From positions 1 through 37,381 of the forward strand of contig JANQFN010000521.1 of the NCBI GenBank assembly GCA_028277825.1: DNA of 37,381 bases, read 5' to 3'. The position numbers and the translations under genes were made by a program. Shown one piece after another: positions 6,953-14,922 of this stretch (within the stretch, counting starts at the first letter, position 1; every line of letters starts with the position of its first letter). The notes beneath the pieces are model-generated. The model saw only the letters and a list, made by a program, of their open reading frames with translations. It was not told the DNA's origin and did no database searches. Origin of the DNA: Desulfarculaceae bacterium (lineage in GTDB: Bacteria > Desulfobacterota > Desulfarculia > Desulfarculales > Desulfarculaceae).

Positions 6953-8995
6953 ATGGCCTTTGATGTCCCCGAGGAAATAATCAATCTGGCGCCCATGGTC
7001 CAGGAGGTGGGCGATCAGGCCTTCCCATCCTACCTGGATGAAAAGACCCTGAAGACCGGCCCCGAGATTTTGCGCGAGATCGGCCAGTACGTGGTGGAGG
7101 AATTCGAGACCGACCTGGGCAGCCGCTCGGAATGGGAGGCCAACGCCGGGGCCTATCACCGGCTGTTCACCGGGCACATGCCGCCCAAAAACGAGCCCTG
7201 GCCGAACTGCGCGAACATCTGTTTGCCCCTGCTGACGGTCTCGGCCCTGCAGTTCCACGCCCGGGCCTATGACGCCCTGATCCCGCCCAAAGAGGTGGCG
7301 AAGGTGTATCCGGTCGGTGACGAGGACATACCTCGCGCCGAGCGGGTGGGCAAGTATATGGATTATGACATTCTCTACAAAATGCCCAATTTTGAAGAGG
7401 AAATGGACAAGTCCTTGATGCAGCTACCTTTGGTGGGTGACGTGCACCGCAAGACCTTTTGGGACCCGGAGCGCCAGCAAACGGTTTCGCAATATGTGTC
7501 CAGCATGGACGTGGTGGTGAACTACGGAGTGCGCGACATCGAGAACGCCGCTAGGGTCACCCATATATTGCGCTTGCGGGTGAGCGAGATACGCAAGCGG
7601 GTGGCCAAGGGAATCTATGTGCGCGAGGCTTGGGACCTGGACCCGGGCACCGAAACCCTGGACTCAGCCTTGCAGGATGAAGTGGACGACGCCCAGGGCA
7701 CCCAAGAAAGCGGTATCGAGCACGACCAGCCGCGCATCGTCTTGGAGCAGCACCGGGAGTGGGATCTGGACGGCGACGGCGTGGCTGAGCCCTATGTGGT
7801 GACCGTGGACTTTGAGACCGAGAAAGTGGTGCGCATCACCCCCAGGACCCACCAGGGCCAGGTGGTGGAATACTGGACCCACTATGTTTTCCTGCCCAAC
7901 CCGGAGGGATATTACGGCCTGGGCTTCGGCATCCTGATCAGGCACCTGAATGAGGCGGCCAACGGCATTATCAACGAGGTGATAGACGCCGGCTCTTTGG
8001 CCAACAAGCAAGGCGGCTTCATGCTTGGCCGGGCGGGCATGAAGGCCGGTGACCTGGAGTTTGAACACGGTGTTTATCAGAGCATCACTGCCAACGTGGA
8101 TGACATCCGCAAAGCCATTTGGAATTTCGACTTCAAGGGGCCCAACAACACCCTGTACGCGGTGCTGGGCCTGCTGTTCGAGTACGTGGAGCGGGTGAGT
8201 TCGGTTTCAGAGACCATGACCGGGCAGATGCCAGCCAGCGACACCCCGGCCACCACGGTGCTGGCCCTGTTGGAAGAGGGCCGCAAGGTGTTCAGCGCCA
8301 TCCACAAGCGCATTCACCGGGCGTTCAAGAAGGAACTGCAGAAGATGTACCGGCTCAACAGCATCTTTTTGGATGAAGAGCTGTATTTCCGGGTGTTGGG
8401 CCAGGGCAATGTGCCGGATATGAGCCAACCGGCGCAACCCATTGGCCGGGCGGATTTTGTAAGCGATGACAACGTGCAACCGGTAAGCGACCCCACCATC
8501 ATCAGCCGGGCTGAGAAGGTGGCCCGAAACCAAGTGCTGGTGCAGGACGTGCGCTCCAATCCCCTGACCGCCAACAACATGGAGGCCAACTACAAAGCCA
8601 CCATGCGGCTGTACAAGGCCCTGGATGTGGAGAACGCGGAGGAGCTTTTGCAGCCGCCCCCGCCGCCGCCAGACCTTAGCCCGGAGGAAGAAAACGCGGG
8701 ATTTTTTATGGAGCAACCGGCCAACGTGTTGCCCCAACAGGATCACGCTTGGCACCTGGAGATGCACCGGTCCTTCCGGGGAGACCCCATCGAGGATGCC
8801 GAGGGCAACATGGTTGGCGAACGCAAGGAAGACCGGCTGTTCAGGGAGCTTACCCCGGAGGGCCGCAAACTTTTAGACCAACATATCCAGGCCACGGTGG
8901 CGGCCCTGTACCTGGCGGCCAAGGACAACGAGAAAAAAATGGTCAAGGCCGCCGTGATGGGGCAGGGGCCCCGGCTGGCGACACCCGCGCAATAG
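6953..8995 (+). CDS. portal protein, podovirus-type
   Basis: The portal forms the dodecameric ring at the capsid vertex through which DNA enters and leaves. The 680-residue length matches large podovirus portals. Support comes from its place right after the large terminase and from typical stretches: NCANICLPLLTVSALQFHAR, then ARAYDALIPPKEVAKV near residues 100-120, and LNEAANGIINEVIDAGSLAN near 330. A run of six prolines (LLQPPPPPPDLSPEE) lies near residue 565. The C-terminus is helical and charged, as in portals with a barrel domain. ATG 6953 is preceded by GGAGAGAGG. Confidence 0.88.
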   Translation: MAFDVPEEIINLAPMVQEVGDQAFPSYLDEKTLKTGPEILREIGQYVVEEFETDLGSRSEWEANAGAYHRLFTGHMPPKNEPWPNCANICLPLLTVSALQFHARAYDALIPPKEVAKVYPVGDEDIPRAERVGKYMDYDILYKMPNFEEEMDKSLMQLPLVGDVHRKTFWDPERQQTVSQYVSSMDVVVNYGVRDIENAARVTHILRLRVSEIRKRVAKGIYVREAWDLDPGTETLDSALQDEVDDAQGTQESGIEHDQPRIVLEQHREWDLDGDGVAEPYVVTVDFETEKVVRITPRTHQGQVVEYWTHYVFLPNPEGYYGLGFGILIRHLNEAANGIINEVIDAGSLANKQGGFMLGRAGMKAGDLEFEHGVYQSITANVDDIRKAIWNFDFKGPNNTLYAVLGLLFEYVERVSSVSETMTGQMPASDTPATTVLALLEEGRKVFSAIHKRIHRAFKKELQKMYRLNSIFLDEELYFRVLGQGNVPDMSQPAQPIGRADFVSDDNVQPVSDPTIISRAEKVARNQVLVQDVRSNPLTANNMEANYKATMRLYKALDVENAEELLQPPPPPPDLSPEEENAGFFMEQPANVLPQQDHAWHLEMHRSFRGDPIEDAEGNMVGERKEDRLFRELTPEGRKLLDQHIQATVAALYLAAKDNEKKMVKAAVMGQGPRLATPAQ

Positions 8996-9004
8996 GAGGG
9001 CGAA

Positions 9005-9238
9005 GTGGTGGAAACCAGGATTGATGTCACCCCGGATGAGTGGAAAGAGTGGCGGAGCATGCCGCAGACCAAGGAGATGATCGGCAGGCTCTACGGGCTG
9101 CGGCAAAGCAAAATGGACGGCTATGTGAACCAGCCCCGCGAAAAGTGGCGCGCCCTATTGGATGAGTGCACTGGCATAGCTGAAGCGATCCATTTGGCTG
9201 AGAACCTGCACAAGGAGGCGGCAAGTGGCGGAGGTTAA
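9005..9238 (+). CDS. small conserved head-module protein, 77 aa
   Basis: No named family is recognised. It starts at GTG 9005 or at the adjacent GTG 9008, both suitably placed after AGGAGG (8994-8999). The product is helical, with DVTPDEWKEW followed by MIGRLYGLRQSKMDGYVNQ. Small proteins of this shape often lie between portal and scaffold genes in podoviruses. The 3' end overlaps the GroES-like gene by 14 bases. Confidence 0.62.
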   Translation: MVETRIDVTPDEWKEWRSMPQTKEMIGRLYGLRQSKMDGYVNQPREKWRALLDECTGIAEAIHLAENLHKEAASGGG

Positions 9239-9554
9239 GTTCAAGCCCATAGACGTGAAGGCTGAGATTGAGGCCTGCAAGCTGGAGCCTTATGGCCGGC
9301 GCCTGGTGGTGGTGGAGCGGGAGGTGGAGCAAGTGGGCTCCATCATCGTGGCCGAAACTTCCAAGGAAATGCAGACCAACACGGGCTACGTGGTGGCCTG
9401 CGGCGAAGACGTGGACCAGTGGGTACAAGAGGGCAACCTGGTCTACTACGGCCGGTATTCGGGCATGTGGGCCACCATCGACGGCCGCAAATACCGGATC
9501 ATGAACGATGAGGACATTCTGGGCAAGATCAAGGACCCGGACATGGAGTTCTAA
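9225..9554 (+). CDS. GroES-like co-chaperonin
   Basis: The 109-residue product follows the Cpn10 pattern: LEPYGRRLVVVEREVEQVG at the N-terminal strand, then SIIVAETSKEMQTNTGYVVA (the region of the mobile loop and following strand). WVQEGNLVYYGRYSGMW comes next, and the C-terminal end is RIMNDEDILGKIKD. Known phage co-chaperonins (T4 gp31 is the model) cap host GroEL to fold the major capsid protein. Its place between portal and scaffold supports that role here. GTG 9225 follows AAGGAGG (9212-9218). The mobile loop looks short compared with GroES, and dependence on host GroEL is inference. Confidence 0.8.
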   Translation: MAEVKFKPIDVKAEIEACKLEPYGRRLVVVEREVEQVGSIIVAETSKEMQTNTGYVVACGEDVDQWVQEGNLVYYGRYSGMWATIDGRKYRIMNDEDILGKIKDPDMEF

Positions 9555-9566
9555 GGAGGTGTGCGT

Positions 9567-10583
9567 ATGAGTGGCGAACAGCAACCAGAAATTGAGGTGC
9601 AGACCCCGCCCCCGGCGCCAGACCAGCAGGTGGAGGTGCAAACCGAGGAACTGCCCCCGGACCCCGGGCAGGATGAAGACAAGCCGGAACAGCCGGGCGA
9701 CGGCCCGCAGTCGGACCACCCCAGGTTCAAGAGCGTCTATGGCCGCATGAAGGGGGCGGAGGCCAAGGTGGAGAGCCTGGAGACGGAAATCGCCGGTCTC
9801 AGGGACACCATGAGCGGTATGAGGGACCACAACCAGAAGTTGTTCGAAAGCATGGAGCGCACCACCACCCAGGCGGTGGACGCGGTCACCACCTTGGCCC
9901 AGGGGCAGCAGCGCGACGAGCAGGCGGACAAGATTGAGAGCATGCAGACCCGGCTGGGCGAACTGGAGGTCCAGAAGGTCAAGGCCAAGGAAGACCTGGA
10001 CTATTCCAGGGAGGTGGATATCGAGCGGGATATCCGCAAGCTGGAGTTCGATATCCGGGTGGCCCAGGCAGAGGCCGTGCAACCCCCGCCCCCGGCCCAG
10101 CCCCAGGGGCAGGGGCAGGGGCAGCAGCCCCAGGGGCCCAGCCCGGAGTTCAAGGGGGCGGCTGACAAGTTCATAGCGGAGACTGAGTGGTTCAACCCGC
10201 CCGAGGATGGCAGTGCGCCCGATGCCATGACCGCTTACGCCACCAATCTGGACATATCGTTGTCCGCGCACCCGGAGTGGGCTGAAAGACCGGTGGCCGA
10301 ACGCTTCCAGGAGGTGAAGAGGTTGACTGAGGAAAAATTTGGCGTGAAGCCCCAGGACCCGCCGCCGGCCGCCCCCGCGACGCCGGACCTTAACAACCCG
10401 CCACCCCCGGCCGCGCCCAGCGCTCCGGCAAAACCCGCGGCCCCAGCGGTGGAGCCCGGCAATTTGGGCAGCCCTCAGGGTCCGGTCAGGGTCACCCTGA
10501 CCGCCGAAGAGCAAAAGGTGGCTCGGGGGTTCGGGATGTCTGAACAGGAATATGCCAAGCAAAAAGCCGCTGTGGAGCGGTAG
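9567..10583 (+). CDS. capsid scaffolding protein
   Basis: Start ATG 9567 lies 6 bases after AAGGAGGT. The 338-residue product has the usual scaffold make-up: an acidic Pro/Gln-rich N-terminus, a long coiled coil (about residues 55-170), a Gln/Gly/Pro linker (QPQGQGQGQQPQG), a helical part and an Ala/Pro linker. The C-terminus VTLTAEEQKVARGFGMSEQE is of the sort that contacts the capsid protein. Scaffolds guide prohead assembly and then leave or are cleaved. It lies between portal and capsid as expected. There is no sign of a fused protease. Confidence 0.78.
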   Translation: MSGEQQPEIEVQTPPPAPDQQVEVQTEELPPDPGQDEDKPEQPGDGPQSDHPRFKSVYGRMKGAEAKVESLETEIAGLRDTMSGMRDHNQKLFESMERTTTQAVDAVTTLAQGQQRDEQADKIESMQTRLGELEVQKVKAKEDLDYSREVDIERDIRKLEFDIRVAQAEAVQPPPPAQPQGQGQGQQPQGPSPEFKGAADKFIAETEWFNPPEDGSAPDAMTAYATNLDISLSAHPEWAERPVAERFQEVKRLTEEKFGVKPQDPPPAAPATPDLNNPPPPAAPSAPAKPAAPAVEPGNLGSPQGPVRVTLTAEEQKVARGFGMSEQEYAKQKAAVER

Positions 10584-10592
10584 GAGGCTGAA

Positions 10593-11201
10593 ATGACAGA
10601 AGAAATCAACGGCAGCCAAACGCCAGGAACCGATGATCAGCAGGCGCCCCCCGCGCTGGCCCCCGTCACTCATTGCCAGGGCACCAAGCGGGACGGTAAG
10701 CCGTGCGGCTCCACTAGGCTGGTTAAGGGCACCCAATTTTGTTATCCGCACTTGCCAAAGGACCACCCGCTCAAGCAAAAGCGCGGCGGGCCCATAACCG
10801 ACGAGCCCGAGCCGGAGTCGTTCGACGCCACCAGGCCCTGGCAGCCGGCGTCCATTCTTCACGTGACCAACAAGGACAAGAACTACACCTATTACTGGTG
10901 CAGAACGGACCTGTTGGAGAAAAAGCTGGCCGAGGGCTGGGAGACCGTGAAGAGCAAGGCCGGGGCCGAGGCTCCCAAGCGCACCCTGATGGACGGCACC
11001 AAGCTGACCGGTTTGGTGCAGAAGCGCAATCTCATTCTGGTGCGCATGCACATGTCCCGCAAAGAGGCCCGGGAAAAGTATTTCGCCGGCCTGACTGATG
11101 ACAACGTGGGCCGGTCTGTTAAGGAGCTTGAGAACGCTTCATACGACCCGGACAAGCAAGAGCAGATGGCCTACGGCGAAGTGAAGATCAAGGTGGGGTA
11201 G
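10593..11201 (+). CDS. zinc-finger-like protein of the head module, 202 aa
   Basis: ATG 10593 follows AGGAGG. Residues about 28-54 read CQGTKRDGKPCGSTR, then TQFCYPHLPK, a C-x9-C-x11-C-x2-H knuckle. It resembles the short 'C...T..G..C...C..H' domains found in many phage and bacterial proteins. The rest holds a WCRTDLLEKKLAEGWETVK segment and a basic helical C-terminus. The role is unknown. The place between scaffold and capsid suggests an assembly or minor virion protein. The promoter-containing gap follows. Confidence 0.65.
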   Translation: MTEEINGSQTPGTDDQQAPPALAPVTHCQGTKRDGKPCGSTRLVKGTQFCYPHLPKDHPLKQKRGGPITDEPEPESFDATRPWQPASILHVTNKDKNYTYYWCRTDLLEKKLAEGWETVKSKAGAEAPKRTLMDGTKLTGLVQKRNLILVRMHMSRKEAREKYFAGLTDDNVGRSVKELENASYDPDKQEQMAYGEVKIKVG

Positions 11202-11223
11202 AAGGCATGAAATAAAAAATTGC

Positions 11224-11263
11224 TTGACATATTTTTTTGCCTTCTGGTATAGGTTAATTCAAT
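11224..11263 (+). promoter_or_regulatory. promoter P2 of the capsid operon
   Basis: TTGACA at 11224-11229, 18 bp spacer with a T7 run, TATAGG at 11248-11253, continuing as TATAGGTTAATTCAAT to 11263. Fifteen of these 16 bases and the spacing equal those of P1 at 2524. It stands directly before the leader of the decoration and major capsid genes, which need strong expression. Confidence 0.65.
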
Positions 11264-11437
11264 AGTTAGTCATAGTTTTCTGCTATGGCTATCAATATCC
11301 GCCCGCCAGGGCGCTCGGCATTGGCCGCTCGGCTTTCAGGCCGCACATCTTTCAGCCTTTCAGGCTGCTCGGCATTCAGGCCGCACAATTTCCCAAGAAA
11401 AAACGATGCCTTGGCATCTTACTTCTAGGAGACCGAT
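11264..11437 (+). promoter_or_regulatory. structured 5' leader with repeats
   Basis: This is the untranslated region between P2 and ATG 11438. It has a hairpin AGTCATAG (11268-11275) / CTATGGCT (11283-11290). It also has two copies, 40 bases apart, of a 20-mer differing at one base: CTCGGCTTTCAGGCCGCACA at 11328-11347 and its near copy at 11368-11387. Between them CAGCC-TTTCA-GGCTG can form a small stem. No gene is seen here. A role in mRNA stability or late-gene control is possible. Confidence 0.5.
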
Positions 11438-11950
11438 ATGGCCAATACCGACGCTCCGATGGGATTTTGGCCGATCCGCCATTTGTGCGGCGGCGAAATT
11501 CGCCTGTCGGAACACATCTGTACCACCAGTGCGGCCATTTTTAAGGGCGATCCCTTGAAGGTGGTGGCGGGTGGGACCGTAGAAGTCGCGGCCGCCGACG
11601 ACGGACTAATCGTCATCGGCGTGGCCGCTGAGTACGTCGCGTCAGCCGCCGCCGGGGACACCGTAAAGGTGTGGGACGATCCCAACATTGTCTTTGGGGT
11701 CCAGGCAGATTCTGGCACCTCCCCTGCGGCCACCGACGTGTACAACACCGCCAACTTCATTACCTACGCCGCCGGCTCCACAACCACTGGCCTTTCCATT
11801 ATGGAACTGGATGCCAGCGACATCGGAACCGGCGCCCAACTCAAAATCCTTGGGAAAATTCCCGACCCCGACAACGTTTGGGGTGAGCATGTGAACCTTG
11901 AGGTTGTGTTCAATGAACACTTCCTCAAGGCCGCGGTTGCGGGGGTGTAA
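11438..11950 (+). CDS. capsid decoration-like protein, 170 aa
   Basis: The product begins MANTDAPMGFWPIRHLCGGE and is Ala/Gly/Thr-rich with beta-type periodicity. This matches small head-stabilising (decoration) proteins encoded just before major capsid genes. It contains repeated short strands such as GVAAEYVASAAAGDTVKVW and ends with LEVVFNEHFLKAAVAGV. It shares the capsid transcript from P2, two bases before the capsid ATG. AGGAG lies upstream of the ATG. The assignment rests on position, size and composition. Confidence 0.65.
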   Translation: MANTDAPMGFWPIRHLCGGEIRLSEHICTTSAAIFKGDPLKVVAGGTVEVAAADDGLIVIGVAAEYVASAAAGDTVKVWDDPNIVFGVQADSGTSPAATDVYNTANFITYAAGSTTTGLSIMELDASDIGTGAQLKILGKIPDPDNVWGEHVNLEVVFNEHFLKAAVAGV

Positions 11951-11952
11951 TC

Positions 11953-12849
11953 ATGGCTAACACTGGCAATTTTGCATCCCTGCTGGAACCAGGCCTGCGC
12001 AAGATATACGGGGAGTCCTACCGGCAGTACCCCAGGGAGTACACCAAGGTGTTCAGCCTGGACACCTCCACCCGCGCTTTTGAAGAGGACCAGGGGATCA
12101 CCGGCCTGGGGACCGTGCCCGAAAAGGCCGAGGGCAAGAGCATCAGCTACGACGACCCCCTGGAGGGCTATCTCAAGCGGTACACCCACACCACCTACGG
12201 TTTGGGGTTCATGGTGACTCGGGAGATGTTCGAGGATGACCAGTACCGCAAGATGCGGGCCATGCCCAAGGCCCTGGGCCGTTCGGTGCGCCAGACCATC
12301 GAGGTCTTGGGCGCCAACCACTTCAACCGGGCCTTTAACAGCTCCTATACCGGCTCCGACGGCGTTGAGATGTGTTCGGCGGTTCACCCCCTGGTGGGCG
12401 GCGGCACCTTCGCCAACGAGCTGAGCACACCGGCGGACCTGGACATCACCAGCTACGAGCAAGCCTTGATCGACATCCAGGCCTATGTGGACGACCGCGG
12501 CTTGAAGATGTTGTGCCGTCCCCAGAAGCTGGTGGTACACCCGGACAACCTGTTCCAAGCCCAGATCATCTTGAAGTCCGAGCAACTGCCGGACACCGCC
12601 AACAACGACATCAACCCGGCCGCGGGCACCATGAACGGCGGGATCGTGGTCATGCACTGGCTTACCGACCCCGATGCCTGGTTCATCACCACCGATTGCC
12701 CCAACGGCCTCAACTGGCTCTGGCGCCGCAAGCCCGAATTCACCCGGGACAACGATTGGGAAACCGAGAACGCGAAGTTCAAGACGACCTTCCGCGCTTC
12801 CAGCGGTTGGACCGATCCCCGGGGCGTGTTCGGCAGCCCGGGCGCCTAG
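11953..12849 (+). CDS. major capsid protein (HK97-fold type expected)
   Basis: The 298-residue protein sits where the major capsid belongs, after scaffold and decoration genes and behind the strongest promoter. Typical capsid stretches are LLEPGLRKIYGESYRQYP at the N-terminus and YGLGFMVTREMFEDDQYRK. ANHFNRAFNSSYTGSDG and LLVHP-like QKLVVHPDNLFQAQI follow. The C-terminal region WRRKPEFTRDNDWETE followed by KFKTTFRASSGW is also typical. The series resembles the Mu gpT-like capsid group. No protease domain is present. The gene ends just before a strong hairpin. Confidence 0.85.
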   Translation: MANTGNFASLLEPGLRKIYGESYRQYPREYTKVFSLDTSTRAFEEDQGITGLGTVPEKAEGKSISYDDPLEGYLKRYTHTTYGLGFMVTREMFEDDQYRKMRAMPKALGRSVRQTIEVLGANHFNRAFNSSYTGSDGVEMCSAVHPLVGGGTFANELSTPADLDITSYEQALIDIQAYVDDRGLKMLCRPQKLVVHPDNLFQAQIILKSEQLPDTANNDINPAAGTMNGGIVVMHWLTDPDAWFITTDCPNGLNWLWRRKPEFTRDNDWETENAKFKTTFRASSGWTDPRGVFGSPGA

Positions 12850-12867
12850 AAAAAGGCAAGCGGCTTA

Positions 12868-12892
12868 GCCGGGGCCCCGCGCGGGCTCCGGC
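12868..12892 (+). terminator. GC-rich hairpin after the capsid gene
   Basis: GCCGGGGCCC (12868-12877) and GGGCTCCGGC (12883-12892) pair at 9 of 10 positions around a CGCGC loop. No T run follows, so full termination is unlikely. It could stabilise the capsid mRNA 3' end or reduce readthrough into the next gene. Confidence 0.5.
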
Positions 12893-12920
12893 AAGCCCAT
12901 TCTCACAAGGAGACGATTGA

Positions 12921-13856
12921 GTGCCTAAGAAAGCGCAAATGAGCAACTATCCCAACGGATTCCCCGACGGTGTGACCATCCGGGGAGTTCCCATTCTCAA
13001 CCTGCATCCCGGCAACGTGTTCTGGGTGTCCTCTGACACCGGATCGGATGCCGGCAACCGGGGCTGGGGCAAAAACCCCCGAAAGCCCTTCGCCACCATC
13101 GACTATGCGGTGGGCAGGTGCACCGCTTCCAAGGGGGACATCATCGTGGTGATGCCCGGCCACACCGAGACCATTTCCAGCGCCACCGGCTTGGTGATGG
13201 ACGTGGCCGGAGTGCAGGTGATCGGCCTGGGCCTGGGCTCGCTGATGCCCACCCTGACCCTGGACACCGCGGCCGCCGCCACCGTAAGCATTACGGCGGC
13301 CGACTGCATGTTCGCCGGCGTCAAGCTGTACTCGGACTACACCGGGGGCCTGACCGCGGGCGTCACCGTGGGGGCCTCGGCTGACGGCCTGGTGCTGGAC
13401 GGCATCGTGTTCACCGAGGCGACCAACGCCAAGGAATACCTGATCGGCATCAGCATCGCCGCGGCCTGTGCGGATGTGGTGATCCAGAACTGCCGTTACT
13501 ACGGCACCGCCGGAGGCTCCACCACCAGCATCATCGCGGCCGCCGGCGCGGCCAATAACCTGGTGATCCAGGACAACTACCTGCATGGCGATTGCAGCGC
13601 GGCCGCGGTCAAGCTGGACGGCGCCGCTTCCAGCGATCTACAGGTCCTGGGCAACCGGGTGATCAACATTGACACCGCCGCCGGCCTGGGCATCGCCGCC
13701 CATGCCTCCAGTACGGGCATGATGGCCGGCAACTTCGTAACCAACCTCAAGGACACCGTGGTTGGCCTGTCCGGCGCGGGCATGGCCTTTCACGAAAACT
13801 ACGGCAGCAACGCCCTTGGTGCTTCCGGCATCATCTTGCCCGCCGTGGACGTTTAA
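12921..13856 (+). CDS. right-handed beta-helix virion protein
   Basis: GTG 12921 follows AAGGAG. The 311-residue product shows parallel beta-helix hallmarks. Near residues 36-60 comes VSSDTGSDAGNRGWGKNPRK followed by PFATIDYAV, as in pectate-lyase-like phage proteins. Successive rungs with stacked Val/Ile/Asn follow (ADVVIQNCRYYG, NNLVIQDNYLHG, SDLQVLGNRVINI, STGMMAGNFVTNL). Such folds occur in tailspikes and head fibres, often acting on or binding polysaccharide. No catalytic residues can be assigned. Its place next to the capsid gene, away from the fibre genes, suggests a head-attached fibre. Confidence 0.72.
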   Translation: MPKKAQMSNYPNGFPDGVTIRGVPILNLHPGNVFWVSSDTGSDAGNRGWGKNPRKPFATIDYAVGRCTASKGDIIVVMPGHTETISSATGLVMDVAGVQVIGLGLGSLMPTLTLDTAAAATVSITAADCMFAGVKLYSDYTGGLTAGVTVGASADGLVLDGIVFTEATNAKEYLIGISIAAACADVVIQNCRYYGTAGGSTTSIIAAAGAANNLVIQDNYLHGDCSAAAVKLDGAASSDLQVLGNRVINIDTAAGLGIAAHASSTGMMAGNFVTNLKDTVVGLSGAGMAFHENYGSNALGASGIILPAVDV

Positions 13857-13863
13857 ACACCTG

Positions 13864-13881
13864 GGGGGGCCAAAGCCCCCC
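13864..13881 (+). terminator. G/C hairpin, possible attenuator
   Basis: GGGGGGC (13864-13870), loop CAAA, GCCCCCC (13875-13881). The hairpin is followed by TTCAAAAAGG, not a T run, so it is at most a partial terminator between the beta-helix gene and the next gene. Confidence 0.45.
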
Positions 13882-13924
13882 TTCAAAAAGGCAGAGCGGG
13901 TGAAACCCCCGACCGGAGAAAAAG

Positions 13925-14722
13925 ATGGCATTTCATCTGCTTGACGGCGCAACCGCTATAGGAGTGAGTCGCGCCGTTCGCGTTGGCAAAAACGTGGTGG
14001 ATCACACCAACGAGGCCGAATTTGCCTCGCTGGCCGCCACCAAGATTTCGGCCCTGACCGTAAAGCTGCAGGGGGCCTCCCGGCAGAAAAAGTTCACGCC
14101 CACCGGTGGGGCGCCGGTGCCCGAATCGGTGACAGGGGTGATCACCAACCCCACTTTGGCGGTGGGCTCCACCGCTGAAAGGGTGGCCAATGCTTTGTTC
14201 TATTACCGCATCGCAGACGCCAACTATTCCAAGGCGGCCAACGCCGCTGGCTCGGTGTTCAGCGACGCCCACGTGGTGAGCGCCACCAAGTTCGGGGTGG
14301 TGCTGGTGTACATCAACGCGGCCGGGACGGTGATCACCAAGGTGCCCCTGGCCACTCAGGCCTATGCTTCGGCGGCGGCGGCCCACACCGCCGCAAGTGC
14401 CTTTGATGTGATCAACCGGACCTCCGACCTGTGCTATCTGGGTCGCATTCTGATTAACGCGGATGCCGGGGCCTGGACTGCGAACACAGATGATTTGACT
14501 GACGGCAGCGACCTGACCACGGCCACCTTCATCTCCGAGACCTCCAGCTTTTACGACCTGGCCACTAAAACATTCAGTTCGGATGAGATCACGGTTCAGC
14601 GGGCCATGTGGCACGCGACCAACAAGAACGTGAAGTACGCGCGGCACTTCATCTCGGCTTTGACCGGCACCGGAGAGGTGGACACTTATTACACGCCGGC
14701 CACCGGCTTGAGGAACTTCTAG
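13925..14722 (+). CDS. probable structural protein, 265 aa
   Basis: I do not recognise a named family. The sequence is Ala/Thr/Ser-rich with alternating strands, including FHLLDGATAIGVSRAVRVGK and TGVITNPTLAVGSTAERVA. An Ala-rich helical stretch follows (TQAYASAAAAHTAASAFDVI). This composition is common in virion proteins. It lies between the beta-helix gene and the neck adaptor and is preceded by GGAG. Its stop TAG shares its last base with the GTG of the next gene. Confidence 0.62.
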   Translation: MAFHLLDGATAIGVSRAVRVGKNVVDHTNEAEFASLAATKISALTVKLQGASRQKKFTPTGGAPVPESVTGVITNPTLAVGSTAERVANALFYYRIADANYSKAANAAGSVFSDAHVVSATKFGVVLVYINAAGTVITKVPLATQAYASAAAAHTAASAFDVINRTSDLCYLGRILINADAGAWTANTDDLTDGSDLTTATFISETSSFYDLATKTFSSDEITVQRAMWHATNKNVKYARHFISALTGTGEVDTYYTPATGLRNF

Positions 14723-14922
14723 TGCGCCAGACCCACAACGATAACCGCTACGTGCCGGGCGATTACTGGACGTATTGCGCGGTGTGCGGTTTCGATTATC
14801 GCCGCTCTGAGCTGCGCAAACGCTGGGACGGCGCGTTGGTGTGCACCAAGGATTGGGAGCCCGAGCACCCACGCAGGAAGCGCCGCCGGGTGTCCTATGA
14901 GCGGCCCTTTCGAAGGGATTAA
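14722..14922 (+). CDS. small zinc-knuckle phage protein, 66 aa
   Basis: GTG 14722 overlaps the previous stop by one base, so translation is probably coupled. The product has YCAVCGFDYRRSELRKRWDG followed by ALVCTKDWEPEHP. This C-x2-C ... LRKRWDG ... VC..DWEP.HP pattern is one I know from small conserved proteins in neck regions of podo- and siphoviruses. The three Cys and the His suggest zinc binding. The C-terminus is strongly basic (RRKRRRVSYERPFRRD). The role in assembly is unknown. Confidence 0.72.
   Translation: MRQTHNDNRYVPGDYWTYCAVCGFDYRRSELRKRWDGALVCTKDWEPEHPRRKRRRVSYERPFRRD

Noticed and set aside
9027-11051. Long minus-strand open frame of 674 codons
   Set aside because: It lies opposite the portal-to-capsid genes, which have recognisable products and ribosome sites. 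The His/Leu/Gly-rich translation is typical of a shadow frame in GC-rich coding DNA.
11328-11387. CRISPR-like repeat pair
   Set aside because: Only two copies, no regular spacers and no cas genes; located in a capsid leader.
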